A stretch of 64,000 nucleotides of DNA from positions 1-64,000 of the forward strand of contig NZ_JAYFUM010000027.1 in assembly GCF_034929435.1 (NCBI RefSeq). Direction: 5' to 3'. Source of the stretch: Arcicella rigui. GTDB taxonomy: Bacteria; Bacteroidota; Bacteroidia; Cytophagales; Spirosomataceae. The notes under the pieces were generated by a model. That model had not been told where the DNA came from and made no database searches. It saw only the letters and a list, made by a program, of their open reading frames with translations. The position numbers and the translations under genes are program-made. Positions 15,338 to 22,784 of this stretch are shown here, piece by piece (within the stretch, counting starts at the first letter, position 1; every line of letters begins with the position of its first letter).

Positions 15338-16516
15338 TCAAAGCTCATCACTCAAAGCTAAAGAGCTAACAATCCTCCCAATCGCCTGCTCAAAAACTGA
15401 TACTTCAGCACACAAAGAAGTACGAATATAAGCATCACCTGCCGAACCAAAAATTCCCCCCGGAGTAATGAAAACACCCGATTTTTCAAGAATCGCATCC
15501 GATAATTCAAACCCTGTTTGATAGTTTGCTGGAATTTTTGCCCAAACAAACATTCCAGATTGATTTTTATCGTACTGACAATTCAGTAAATCCATCATTT
15601 CAAAAACCTTCTGCTGACGTTCACGATAAATAGCGTTCAATTCATCAAACCAAGACGAAGGATTTTCTAAAGCCTTCACCGCCGCCATTTGCAATGGTAA
15701 AAACATTCCAGAATCCATGTTTGATTTAAAACGTAAAACAGGATTGATAAACTCGGCTTTCCCAACCAAAACGCCCAAACGCCAGCCAGCCATATTATGC
15801 GATTTCGACAATGAATTCAGTTCCAAAGCTACTTCTTTCATTCCTTCTACGGCTAAAGCACTTTCGGGGTCATCGTTCAAGATAAAACTGTAAGGATTAT
15901 CATTTACAATCAAGATATTATTCGCTAAAGCAAAATCTCTTAATTCTTCAAAAAAGGCTTTGTTGGCTTTTGCACCCGTTGGCATGTGTGGATAATTTAC
16001 CCACATCAATTTTACTTTAGATAAATCTTTTTCAGCCAGTTTTTTCAAATCGGGCAACCAACCATTTTCTTCTGAAAGGTCATAATCAACCACCGTAGCT
16101 CCCGTCAATAAAGAAGCCGCACGATAAGTTGGATAACCCGGATTTGGTACTAAAACTTCGTCACCTACTTCCAAATATGCCATTGAAATGTGCATTACTC
16201 CTTCTTTTGAACCAATCAAAGGCAATACTTCATCCACAGGATTTAAGCTTACACCGTAGGCATTTTGATAGAATTTCGCAAAACCCTCACGCAAAGCAGG
16301 AATACCTACATAGCTTTGATAGGCATGGTTTTTAGGGTTTTCTGCTGCTGTTGACAAAGCTGAAATAGTTTCAGCAGAAGGCGGTAAATCGGGGCTACCG
16401 ATACCCAGATTCAACACATCAATACCTGAAGCACGCATCGCTGCGATTTGTTTTAGCTTGGTCGAGAAGTAATACTCCTGCACCAAATCCATTCGGGAAG
16501 CTGGTTTTACATTCAT
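15338..16516 (-). CDS. Class I/II aminotransferase, probably aromatic amino acid
   Basis: 392 residues, fold type I PLP enzyme. Seen: substrate loop LNLGIGSPDLPP, PLP-phosphate region GSKEGVMHISMAYL, NPGYPTYRA, YPHMPTGA, the Asp of VNDNPYSF, and the Schiff-base lysine in SLSKSHNMAGWRLGVLVG. The family includes aspartate, alanine and aromatic aminotransferases. Two contexts argue for tyrosine: tyrA follows on the same strand, and the 5' leader encodes a tyrosine-rich attenuator peptide. The last residues (SSLALSDEL) are encoded by an AGCTTTGAGTGATGAGCTTTGA word tract that runs through the stop codon, so the C-terminus seems to have been set by the intergenic repeat. Confidence 0.9.
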   Translation of the reverse strand: MNVKPASRMDLVQEYYFSTKLKQIAAMRASGIDVLNLGIGSPDLPPSAETISALSTAAENPKNHAYQSYVGIPALREGFAKFYQNAYGVSLNPVDEVLPLIGSKEGVMHISMAYLEVGDEVLVPNPGYPTYRAASLLTGATVVDYDLSEENGWLPDLKKLAEKDLSKVKLMWVNYPHMPTGAKANKAFFEELRDFALANNILIVNDNPYSFILNDDPESALAVEGMKEVALELNSLSKSHNMAGWRLGVLVGKAEFINPVLRFKSNMDSGMFLPLQMAAVKALENPSSWFDELNAIYRERQQKVFEMMDLLNCQYDKNQSGMFVWAKIPANYQTGFELSDAILEKSGVFITPGGIFGSAGDAYIRTSLCAEVSVFEQAIGRIVSSLALSDEL

Positions 16517-16549
16517 TGGTTAAAAGCCTTTTCGTACTTGGAAGAAGGC

Positions 16550-16584
16550 ACAAAAAAAACCGACTTTTTCAAGTCGGTTTGTGT
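16550..16584 (-). terminator. Attenuator terminator in the aminotransferase leader
   Basis: Minus strand: AAACCGACTT, GAAA tetraloop, AAGTCGGTTT and then U residues (A run at 16552-16559 on the + strand). The 10-bp stem lies between the leader peptide and the aminotransferase ATG (16516), so it would stop transcription before the gene. Its 5' arm with the preceding ACAC is complementary to the segment at 16632-16621. Confidence 0.88.
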
Positions 16585-16632
16585 ATATGTATTTTTTGAT
16601 TTTCAAAAAGATTAGTCAAAACACAACCGACT
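16571..16632 (-). promoter_or_regulatory. Antiterminator pairing
   Basis: Segment 2 (minus 16632-16621, AGTCGGTTGTGT), one base after the leader stop codon, pairs with segment 3 (minus 16584-16571, ACACAAACCGACTT): eight contiguous pairs, one bulged A, then four more. Segment 3 is also the 5' arm of the terminator, so the two structures exclude each other. A ribosome on the stop codon would cover segment 2 and favour termination. One stalled at the Tyr codons would leave it free and favour read-through. Confidence 0.8.
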
Positions 16633-16633
16633 G

Positions 16634-16687
16634 CTACTGTGCGTAGTAGTAATAATAAGTACGGTATGTGTTCGCTGAATTATTCAT
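16634..16687 (-). CDS. Tyrosine-rich attenuator leader peptide
   Basis: ATG at 16687 opens a 17-codon frame, MNNSANTYRTYYYYYAQ, ending in TAG at 16636-16634. Six of 17 codons are Tyr, five consecutive just before the end (TAT TAT TAC TAC TAC). That composition and position are those of amino-acid-sensing leader peptides such as the enteric trp, phe and his leaders. There is almost no room for a 5' UTR between the predicted start of transcription and the ATG, so translation may be leaderless. The coding region can also form a small hairpin around the last Tyr codons (CTACT/AGTAG), a possible 1:2 structure. Confidence 0.85.
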   Translation of the reverse strand: MNNSANTYRTYYYYYAQ

Positions 16688-16692
16688 GGCTT

Positions 16693-16723
16693 CAAAGGTA
16701 ATGTGATTTTTTTATTTTGGCAA
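16693..16723 (-). promoter_or_regulatory. Promoter of the attenuated tyrosine operon
   Basis: Minus strand TTG (16723-16721), exactly 20 nt, then TACCTTTG (16700-16693). This matches the Bacteroidota -33/-7 consensus. Transcription would start around 16686-16689, at or next to the leader ATG. Confidence 0.7.
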
Positions 16724-16769
16724 GAATTTGTTTTGGGAATTGAAAAAATGGTAAAGAATTATTTGTTTT

Positions 16770-17090
16770 TTAAGCAAGCTGAAATAAATCTTTAAGTTTA
16801 GCATTTAACTCTTTGATTTCAATATTATCAAGTTCTCCTAATTTGCCTAATGCTAAAGATTTATCTATGGTAGCTATCTTAGATAAACGAATTAATGAAT
16901 GTTTTTTAATCCCATTTACTTTTGAAGGGAAAAGCTCTATGTCTGTATCTTCTTTCCACTTTAGTTGAGTAGTAATAAAACATACAGTTATATCCTTTGA
17001 AGAATCCACTAAAATTACAGCTGGTCTTAGCTTATTTCCAGTTAAATCAGTAAAAGGAAATGGTATAAGAATTAAATCACCCTTGTTCAT
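16770..17090 (-). CDS. MazF/PemK-type toxin (endoribonuclease)
   Basis: 106 residues. The N-terminus MNKGDLILIPFPFTDLTGNKLRPAVILV is the classic PemK/MazF barrel start (GD..L.PFPF.D..G.K.RP.VIL). SLIRLSKIATIDKSLALGKLGEL is the conserved second half. MazF toxins cut mRNA at short motifs and are neutralised by a co-expressed antitoxin. The gene overlaps the antitoxin by 14 bp. Its stop lies close to the tyrosine-operon promoter region, so read-through could reach the leader. Confidence 0.9.
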   Translation of the reverse strand: MNKGDLILIPFPFTDLTGNKLRPAVILVDSSKDITVCFITTQLKWKEDTDIELFPSKVNGIKKHSLIRLSKIATIDKSLALGKLGELDNIEIKELNAKLKDLFQLA

Positions 17091-17313
17091 GATATTTCTC
17101 TTTCAAATCATCCAAAGTATAAATTTCCTCTTCCTCATCTAAAAAACTAAAGGATTTACTCTGTTGAACCAACTTTTGAATATGTTCATTTAGCAGTTGT
17201 TCCTCATGTTTTTTCATAATAAAATCAGCAAAATCAGATATTTCAGAAGCTTTATCTTCTGGAAGTTGACTAATCACCTGAACAGTTTTATCTATAATCG
17301 TTTGAAGTGTCAT
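17077..17313 (-). CDS. Antitoxin of the MazF-type pair
   Basis: The ATG at 17313 is preferred over an in-frame TTG three codons earlier. 78 residues: a helical N-terminal part (TLQTIIDKTVQVISQLPEDKASEISDFADFIMKKHEE) and an acidic C-terminal tail (FLDEEEEIYTLDDLKEKYHEQG). This is the usual pattern of a DUF2281-like or VapB-like antitoxin in which the tail occupies the toxin groove. The role is inferred from gene order and the 14-bp overlap with the toxin. Confidence 0.8.
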   Translation of the reverse strand: MTLQTIIDKTVQVISQLPEDKASEISDFADFIMKKHEEQLLNEHIQKLVQQSKSFSFLDEEEEIYTLDDLKEKYHEQG

Positions 17314-17379
17314 TCTTGTCAATTTTTATTTCAAATATACGATTTTTGCTTATTATCGTTATTCATTAAAATACAAAAA

Positions 17380-17416
17380 CCGCTTCCAATAAAAGTTTTT
17401 CTTTTATTAAAAGCGG
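17380..17416 (-). terminator. Terminator after the beta-lactamase/deacetylase gene
   Basis: CCGCTTCCAATAAAAG and CTTTTATTAAAAGCGG pair with two mismatches around a T5 loop, 20 bp beyond the stop at 17437. Confidence 0.7.
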
Positions 17417-17436
17417 CTTAAAATCAATCTGTTTCG

Positions 17437-19785
17437 TTATTTCACGGCTTCTATTACTTCTTTATAACTTACTAATTGTATTCCTTTTTTAAGAATCGCC
17501 GTTCTTACTTTTTCACTCGTAAAAATCGTCGTTACATCTTGACGACCCTGTGCTACGTCTTCATAACCAATATGTGAAATCGCTCGGAGTTCGTCATTAT
17601 CTAAACCGGGATGCTCTACAAAAACATAGGCTTTGCCATCCTCCAATTTATCCAACATTCCTATAAAACCTTCTATTCTTTGCTCGGTATTTTTATTATT
17701 AAAATCAAAACCTGTATAGGCTACTTTTAGGTCTTTCATCGAATCTACATCTACCATTGTCAGTTTGTATTCTTTGGCTACTCTTCTTGCCATATCTTTT
17801 ACTTCTTGTGTAAAAGCGGTACTTCCCATGTGTCCTGAAACGTGGCTAAGTCTTGGAATGTACTTCAATGCCATTTCAATCTGAGCTCTTAGCTCTTTTT
17901 CAATGTCTTCTATTTTCCAGTCATTGTCCAACACGGCTTGCTTTGGATAATTGTTGTTATGGAAAAGCATTGGATAGAAGTATCCATCAACATTTCTTAA
18001 ACTTTTGGCTTCGGTGAGTGGTCGCCATTTTACATTATCCCACTCGCTCGTAATGGCAAAATGCAGACCTACATCTACTCTTTTGTTTTCGGCTAATAAT
18101 TTCACCGCCTCTGGAAACCACGGCGAAGCTACAATTACTTCTATTGAGGTTTCGATGCCTTCTTTATACGATTTTATCAAGGCTTCATTGCCCGAATGAG
18201 AGTAACCCATATCGTCACCTCTGACGATTAATTTCGGTGCGTTGGCTTTTGGCGTAAATACAATGCCTTTTGAAATCGTTCTTTTACGATTGATATTGAA
18301 AATACTTTGAAAATCTATCGAAACATTATCGCCATCAAAAGTACAAACTATTGTTTCGGTATGTGGACTTTCGATGTAACGAAGCGTTAATTCGAGCGTG
18401 TTTTCGTCTTTCCAAGTATAGCTTCCTGCTACTTTAAAAGCTGGTAGCCCTACTCTATTGGCTTTTGCCGCTGCCACTAAATATGGGCCAAATTTGGTAG
18501 TTTCAGACAATTCCCATTTTCCTGCTCCAAACGGAATTTGGTGGGTAGTTGAATCTGTTTTGAAACTTACTTTACAAATGCCGTTGCTGAAATCGAATTT
18601 TACATTTTCAAAACTTCTATCGCCCGTAACCATTCCAAAAGTTTTACCTGACATTTTTGATTCTGTACTTGAACTAACATTTTTATTTGGAATCGGCAAA
18701 GCTAAAGAAGCTGATTTTTCTTTCAATTTGGCAAGCATTGCTGGGTTGGCAGGTAATTTTTTATCGCCCAATGCTGGATAAATGTACTTCCAAAGTAAAT
18801 TAAACTCTCCTTGCATATCGGGTGCTTCGGCTGTTACAATCATTACCGCATCCTTTTCTGGCAATACAATAATAAATTGACCATTTGCACCGTCGCCTCT
18901 GTAAGCATTATTTCTACTTCGCCACATCTGATAGCAATAACCTTGAAGCCAATCACTTGAGTCTTTTTTAGCTTGCGTAGCATTTGGGTCTTGCATGATT
19001 TTCATGGTACTTGCTTCTTCCACCCAAGCAGTAGGTAAAATTTGTTTGCCTTTCCACAATCCTTTTTGCAGAAACAATTGCCCAAATTTTGCCATATCTT
19101 CTGTTTTCAAACGGATTCCCCAACCACCAGTATTAATGCCTTTGGGGTCAACTTCCCAGTCGATTCCTGTAATGCCTAAAGGTTCAAATAATCTTGGTTG
19201 TAAATAATCTATTACTTTTTGTCCCGTTACTTTCTGAACTATCGCCGAAAGCATGTAAGTGGCGGCGGAATTATACAAAAATTTAGAACCTGGTTTGTTC
19301 ACAATGGGAGTACGCAAAAATGCCTTTACCCAATTTTCATTTTTAGCACCAATTTCTCCAGTAGGGTCGGTCTGATGCCCCACACTCATTGTCAATAAAT
19401 CTTTGATTTTCAATTCTGCCAAGTACGGACTTACTTGTGTAGGCAAATCTTCTGGAAAAAATGAAACCACTTTATCCTCTACGGTAATTTTCTTTTCCGA
19501 AACAGCAAAACCGATTGCCGTAGCTGTAAAACTTTTACTTACCGAATACATGGTATGTTTCAAATCGCTGCGGTAGGGATTCCACCAAGATTCAGCCACT
19601 ACTTTTCCGTGGCGAAGTAACATGAAACTATGAAATTCATGTTTACTTTTTGAAGCGGCTTCCAGAAAATTAATAATAGCTTCCGACGAAACGCCTTCGG
19701 CTTCTGGCGTACTTCTTGGAAGCGTAACAGGCTTTTGAGCCAACAACTGCACACTTACGAAGAGAAGAGTCAATATTTTTTTCAT
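17437..19785 (-). CDS. Serine beta-lactamase-like domain fused to a YdjC/ChbG-type deacetylase
   Basis: Start taken at the ATG giving MKKILTLLFVSVQLLAQ (an in-frame TTG lies two codons earlier), 782 residues with a signal peptide. Residues ~20-340 are a class C beta-lactamase/penicillin-binding fold, with SxxK in MYSVSKSFTATAIG and a YxN in FLYNSAATYML. A beta-rich linker follows. From ~515 to the end is a YdjC/ChbG carbohydrate deacetylase domain: KLIVRGDDMGYSHSGNEAL (tandem metal Asp), VDVGLHFAIT and LSHVSGHMGS (metal His). Each half is a known family; finding both in one exported chain suggests action on one cell-wall or amino-sugar substrate. Substrate unknown. Confidence 0.88.
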   Translation of the reverse strand: MKKILTLLFVSVQLLAQKPVTLPRSTPEAEGVSSEAIINFLEAASKSKHEFHSFMLLRHGKVVAESWWNPYRSDLKHTMYSVSKSFTATAIGFAVSEKKITVEDKVVSFFPEDLPTQVSPYLAELKIKDLLTMSVGHQTDPTGEIGAKNENWVKAFLRTPIVNKPGSKFLYNSAATYMLSAIVQKVTGQKVIDYLQPRLFEPLGITGIDWEVDPKGINTGGWGIRLKTEDMAKFGQLFLQKGLWKGKQILPTAWVEEASTMKIMQDPNATQAKKDSSDWLQGYCYQMWRSRNNAYRGDGANGQFIIVLPEKDAVMIVTAEAPDMQGEFNLLWKYIYPALGDKKLPANPAMLAKLKEKSASLALPIPNKNVSSSTESKMSGKTFGMVTGDRSFENVKFDFSNGICKVSFKTDSTTHQIPFGAGKWELSETTKFGPYLVAAAKANRVGLPAFKVAGSYTWKDENTLELTLRYIESPHTETIVCTFDGDNVSIDFQSIFNINRKRTISKGIVFTPKANAPKLIVRGDDMGYSHSGNEALIKSYKEGIETSIEVIVASPWFPEAVKLLAENKRVDVGLHFAITSEWDNVKWRPLTEAKSLRNVDGYFYPMLFHNNNYPKQAVLDNDWKIEDIEKELRAQIEMALKYIPRLSHVSGHMGSTAFTQEVKDMARRVAKEYKLTMVDVDSMKDLKVAYTGFDFNNKNTEQRIEGFIGMLDKLEDGKAYVFVEHPGLDNDELRAISHIGYEDVAQGRQDVTTIFTSEKVRTAILKKGIQLVSYKEVIEAVK

Positions 19786-19874
19786 TAGCAAATAAGGTAT
19801 GTTTTGAAAAGCTGATTGTTTTGAAACAAATTAAAACGAATAATTTACTCGATAATCCTGTTCTGTATATTTAC

Positions 19875-20948
19875 CTAAAACATTCCTAATTGTTCGTTAC
19901 TTCCCAGTCTCCCTGTATAATATTCATTTACGTCTTTATAGCTTTCAGGAAGGTTTTTGCGAGTACAAGAAATATTAAAATGCGTAAAAATCTTTTCTAA
20001 TTCTTCGGCGGCTTTATGCCCAGCTTTGTCGTTATCCAAATAAAAAACCACATTTACTCTTTTGAATAATTTTGCCCATTCTCTTTTAAAAATATTGGCT
20101 GTACCCAAACTTACTGCCGTTTTCCCTTCTTGAACCAAACGCATACAATCAAAAGCTCCTTCGGTAATATACACAGTTTCGCCAGTTTTGGTTTTCTTCA
20201 AAACATCGGCATTGAAGAGCGTCAAGGGTTGATTATTCAAAAAGCAATAACGGTTTGTTCCTTCGGGTGGCTTACCAATTACTCTTCCTTGCAAATACAC
20301 AATTCTTCCCTCTCGATAATAAGGAATTATCAAAGCATGAGAATAAAAAATCAAATTATTTCGCTGATTGTATAAACCAGATTCTTGTAAATCTAAGGTT
20401 GAAAAACGTTGTTTCAAGTACCAAGTAACTTCTGTGTAATCTTTGATGGCGAAAAGTCTGAATTCTTTAATTGTTTTTTCAGTAAAACCTCTTTGCTTTA
20501 AATAGTCAAGTGCTTTTTGAGATAATTCATTGGATTTTTGTTGTAAACAGAAGTCTCTAAAACTTTCATAAATCTGTGAATGTATTTCTTCCGTAGGCTT
20601 TTCTTTGGCTTGTATTCTTCTAATTTCGGCTACATCAAACAGATTGCTGGTGGGTATTTTCTTTTTAGTAAAATTTTTATTTTGCTGAAAATCAGAAATA
20701 TACTCTACTGCCATTTCTTGAATGGTTGACTTTATATCCATTTTTTTTATTTCTGAATACAAACTAATACCATTGCCCGTTTTGGCACAACCAAAGCAGT
20801 AAAAACTATTTGTATGTGGATACAGTACGAGCGAAGGAGTATCGTCTTCATGGAAAGGACAAACCATTCGATGTCGTTTTACATCCAAACCTAAATCTTC
20901 CGCAATTTGTAAAATAGATACTTGATTGAGTTCGTCTAATACATTCAT
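19875..20948 (-). CDS. Short DnaG-like primase (CHC2 zinc finger plus TOPRIM)
   Basis: 357 residues. The N-terminal CHC2 zinc finger is C30-x2-H33-x17-C51-x2-C54, the same spacing as in full-length DnaG at 52.5-54.6 kb. The TOPRIM core has TEGAFDCMRLVQEG (catalytic Glu) and VVFYLDNDKAGHKAAEELEK (DxD). There is no C-terminal DnaB-binding domain. Such short primases are typical of mobile elements and conserved Bacteroidota accessory loci. Here there is no integrase, relaxase or helicase beside it, only the ATP synthase genes, so it may be a domesticated or orphan copy. Confidence 0.85.
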   Translation of the reverse strand: MNVLDELNQVSILQIAEDLGLDVKRHRMVCPFHEDDTPSLVLYPHTNSFYCFGCAKTGNGISLYSEIKKMDIKSTIQEMAVEYISDFQQNKNFTKKKIPTSNLFDVAEIRRIQAKEKPTEEIHSQIYESFRDFCLQQKSNELSQKALDYLKQRGFTEKTIKEFRLFAIKDYTEVTWYLKQRFSTLDLQESGLYNQRNNLIFYSHALIIPYYREGRIVYLQGRVIGKPPEGTNRYCFLNNQPLTLFNADVLKKTKTGETVYITEGAFDCMRLVQEGKTAVSLGTANIFKREWAKLFKRVNVVFYLDNDKAGHKAAEELEKIFTHFNISCTRKNLPESYKDVNEYYTGRLGSNEQLGMF

Positions 20949-21001
20949 ATTTCAAAGGATGAGCCATGCAATTTAGAGATTTTAAGTTTTATCTAAAAAA
21001 G

Positions 21002-21037
21002 AAAACCCCGTAAGAATCAGTATTCTTACAGGGTTTT
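21002..21037 (-). terminator. Terminator of the atp cluster
   Basis: AAAACCC, then GTAAGAAT, loop CAGT, ATTCTTAC, then GGGTTTT: a 15-bp stem with one opposed mismatch, 21 bp after the atpH stop. Confidence 0.88.
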
Positions 21038-21058
21038 GATATAAATCATCAATAAAGT

Positions 21059-21595
21059 TTAGTTAAGAAACTTCATTTTCAAATCATTCAATTTAGTTTT
21101 AACAGAAGTATCAATCTGACGGTCGTTTACTTTTAAGATATAACCACCAATAATGCTTTCGTCAATTTTCTCAATTACTTCTACACTCTTACCAGTTGCA
21201 TCAGTAACGATTTTCGTAAACTCTGCTTTCTGAGCTGCCGTCAAGGCTGTTGCAGTAGTAATATATGCTTTTTGAATACCTTTGTACAATTCGTATTGAG
21301 CAAGATAATCTTCAGCAATTAAAGGTAATACAGCCTCACGATTTTTTTGAGTAATGATTTCAAAAATAGCCATCGTAGAAGCATCCACTTTACCAGCAAA
21401 AATATTTTTTAAGATTGTAAGCTTGTGGTAATGTGAAACAATTGGGTTTTTCAACAGTAAATAAAACTGATGATTTTCGTGGCATACTGTACTGAAGAGT
21501 TTCATATCTTCATAAACCTTACTTTCCACGCTTTTTTCTATGGCTAAATCAAGCAAGGATTTAGCGTATCTGAATGCAACGGCTTGCTGGGACAT
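21059..21595 (-). CDS. atpH: ATP synthase F1 subunit delta
   Basis: The start is at MSQQAVAFRYAKSLLDLAIEK, the usual delta N-terminus. A longer frame upstream reads through a repetitive CAAAATCCAAAATC tract and is not conserved. 178 residues: N-terminal six-helix bundle (KLFSTVCHENHQFYLLLKNPIVSHYHKLTILKNIF) and the C-terminal OSCP signature IGGYILKVNDRQIDTSVKTKL. It joins the peripheral stalk to the alpha3beta3 head. In most Bacteroidota atpA and atpG follow, but here a terminator follows. Confidence 0.95.
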   Translation of the reverse strand: MSQQAVAFRYAKSLLDLAIEKSVESKVYEDMKLFSTVCHENHQFYLLLKNPIVSHYHKLTILKNIFAGKVDASTMAIFEIITQKNREAVLPLIAEDYLAQYELYKGIQKAYITTATALTAAQKAEFTKIVTDATGKSVEVIEKIDESIIGGYILKVNDRQIDTSVKTKLNDLKMKFLN

Positions 21596-21717
21596 ATCAA
21601 TTTTGGATTTTGGATTTTGAATTTCAGAATACAATAACCTTAATTCGTAATTCAAATCATCAATCAGATTAAGGATTTATAGATTGCACTCGGCAATACA
21701 AAACCTGCCATCTGATA

Positions 21718-22212
21718 CTAATTTAATTTAGCGTCTGCTAATAAAGTTGAAACCAAAGCTTCTTGAGCAGAACGGTCAGCTAATTGATTACGTAAAACTT
21801 TTTCTGCAATTTCTAAAGATAAAGAAGCAGCTTCTTTTCTTAAAGCAGCTACTGCAGCCACTTTCTCTTGATTAAATGCAGCACGAGCTTTCTCAATTTC
21901 TTCAGCACCAGCTTTCTGAGCATCAGCTTTTGCTTTCGCAATTAAAGCTTCGCTTGCTTCTTTAGCTTCTTTCAATACTTTATCTCTTTCAGCACGAGCA
22001 TCAGCGATTAATTTTTCGTTACCAGCTTTCAATTCAGCCATTTCTTGGCGTGTTTTTTCAGCTAATTCTAAAGCACTTTCAATAGAAGCTTCACGCTCGT
22101 GTAAAGAACTAATGATAGGCTTCCAAGCAAATTTAGCTAAAACAACAAACAATACGCCAAAAACCACTAACTGCCATACGATAAGACCTAAGTCTGGAGT
22201 AAGTAATTCCAT
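21718..22212 (-). CDS. atpF: ATP synthase F0 subunit b
   Basis: 164 residues: one N-terminal transmembrane helix (LGLIVWQLVVFGVLFVVLAKF), the KPI motif after it, then a long charged alanine-rich coiled coil (ALELAEKTRQEMAELKAGNEKLI onward) that forms the peripheral stalk. A 202-bp gap with a terminator-like hairpin separates it from atpE upstream. Confidence 0.96.
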   Translation of the reverse strand: MELLTPDLGLIVWQLVVFGVLFVVLAKFAWKPIISSLHEREASIESALELAEKTRQEMAELKAGNEKLIADARAERDKVLKEAKEASEALIAKAKADAQKAGAEEIEKARAAFNQEKVAAVAALRKEAASLSLEIAEKVLRNQLADRSAQEALVSTLLADAKLN

Positions 22213-22297
22213 AATAATAAATGTTTTGTGATTGATACTTATAAGAATAAAGTATCGCTCAATAAATTATAGTTTAAAATTAGTATTCTTCAAAAAC

Positions 22298-22331
22298 TTC
22301 GTGGCCAAAACCTAATGTTTTGTGCCACGAA
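22298..22331 (-). terminator. Terminator-like hairpin between atpE and atpF
   Basis: TTCGTGGCCAAAAC, five-base loop, GTTTTG, one bulge, GCCACGAA: 14 pairs. On the minus strand the stem is followed by GTTTTTG. The site, after atpE and before atpF, suits partial termination giving extra c-subunit mRNA, since many c subunits are needed per complex. It could instead protect atpE mRNA 3' ends from decay. Confidence 0.6.
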
Positions 22332-22414
22332 AGATTTTTTTTGCTGTATTAACAAGAAGCCTCGTACAAAACTACTTTTTACACGTTCTATCTTGTAACA
22401 GTTGATAGCAAAAA

Positions 22415-22660
22415 CTATTTGTTAGCTACCAAGAAACAGATAACCGCTGCGAAAAGAGCAACCGCTTCAACGAAAGCAGCTACAACTAACATCGCACCTT
22501 GGATTTTTCCAGAAGCTTCTGGCTGACGAGCAATACCTTCCATTGCACGACCACCGATGTTACCGATACCTAAACCAGCACCGATTGCTACTAAACCAGC
22601 ACCAACACCAGCTAAACCTGTACCTACTGAAACTTCCGATAAGATTGACAAAAGTGACAT
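22415..22660 (-). CDS. atpE: ATP synthase F0 subunit c
   Basis: 81 residues in two transmembrane helices. Helix 1 is glycine-rich (AGVGAGLVAIGAGLGIGNIGG). The polar loop contains ARQPEA. Helix 2 is LVVAAFVEAVALFAAVICFLV, with the ion-binding Glu in FVEAVAL. The residues beside the Glu do not show a clear Na+-coordination set, so proton coupling is likely. Confidence 0.96.
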   Translation of the reverse strand: MSLLSILSEVSVGTGLAGVGAGLVAIGAGLGIGNIGGRAMEGIARQPEASGKIQGAMLVVAAFVEAVALFAAVICFLVANK

Positions 22661-22784
22661 GATTGTTATTTGTTTTATTATAGTGAAAAAAATTATTTAC
22701 AAAATGAAATGATAAGTAGTGTTATGAGGAAAGTTTTTAAAGTTTTAATAATTATTACAATTCAAAACTTTGCACTCAGCACTC

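Noticed and set aside
16770..20948. Mobile element or defence island (MazF pair, fusion enzyme, short primase)
   Set aside because: No integrase, transposase, att repeat or further defence gene; the neighbours are housekeeping operons.
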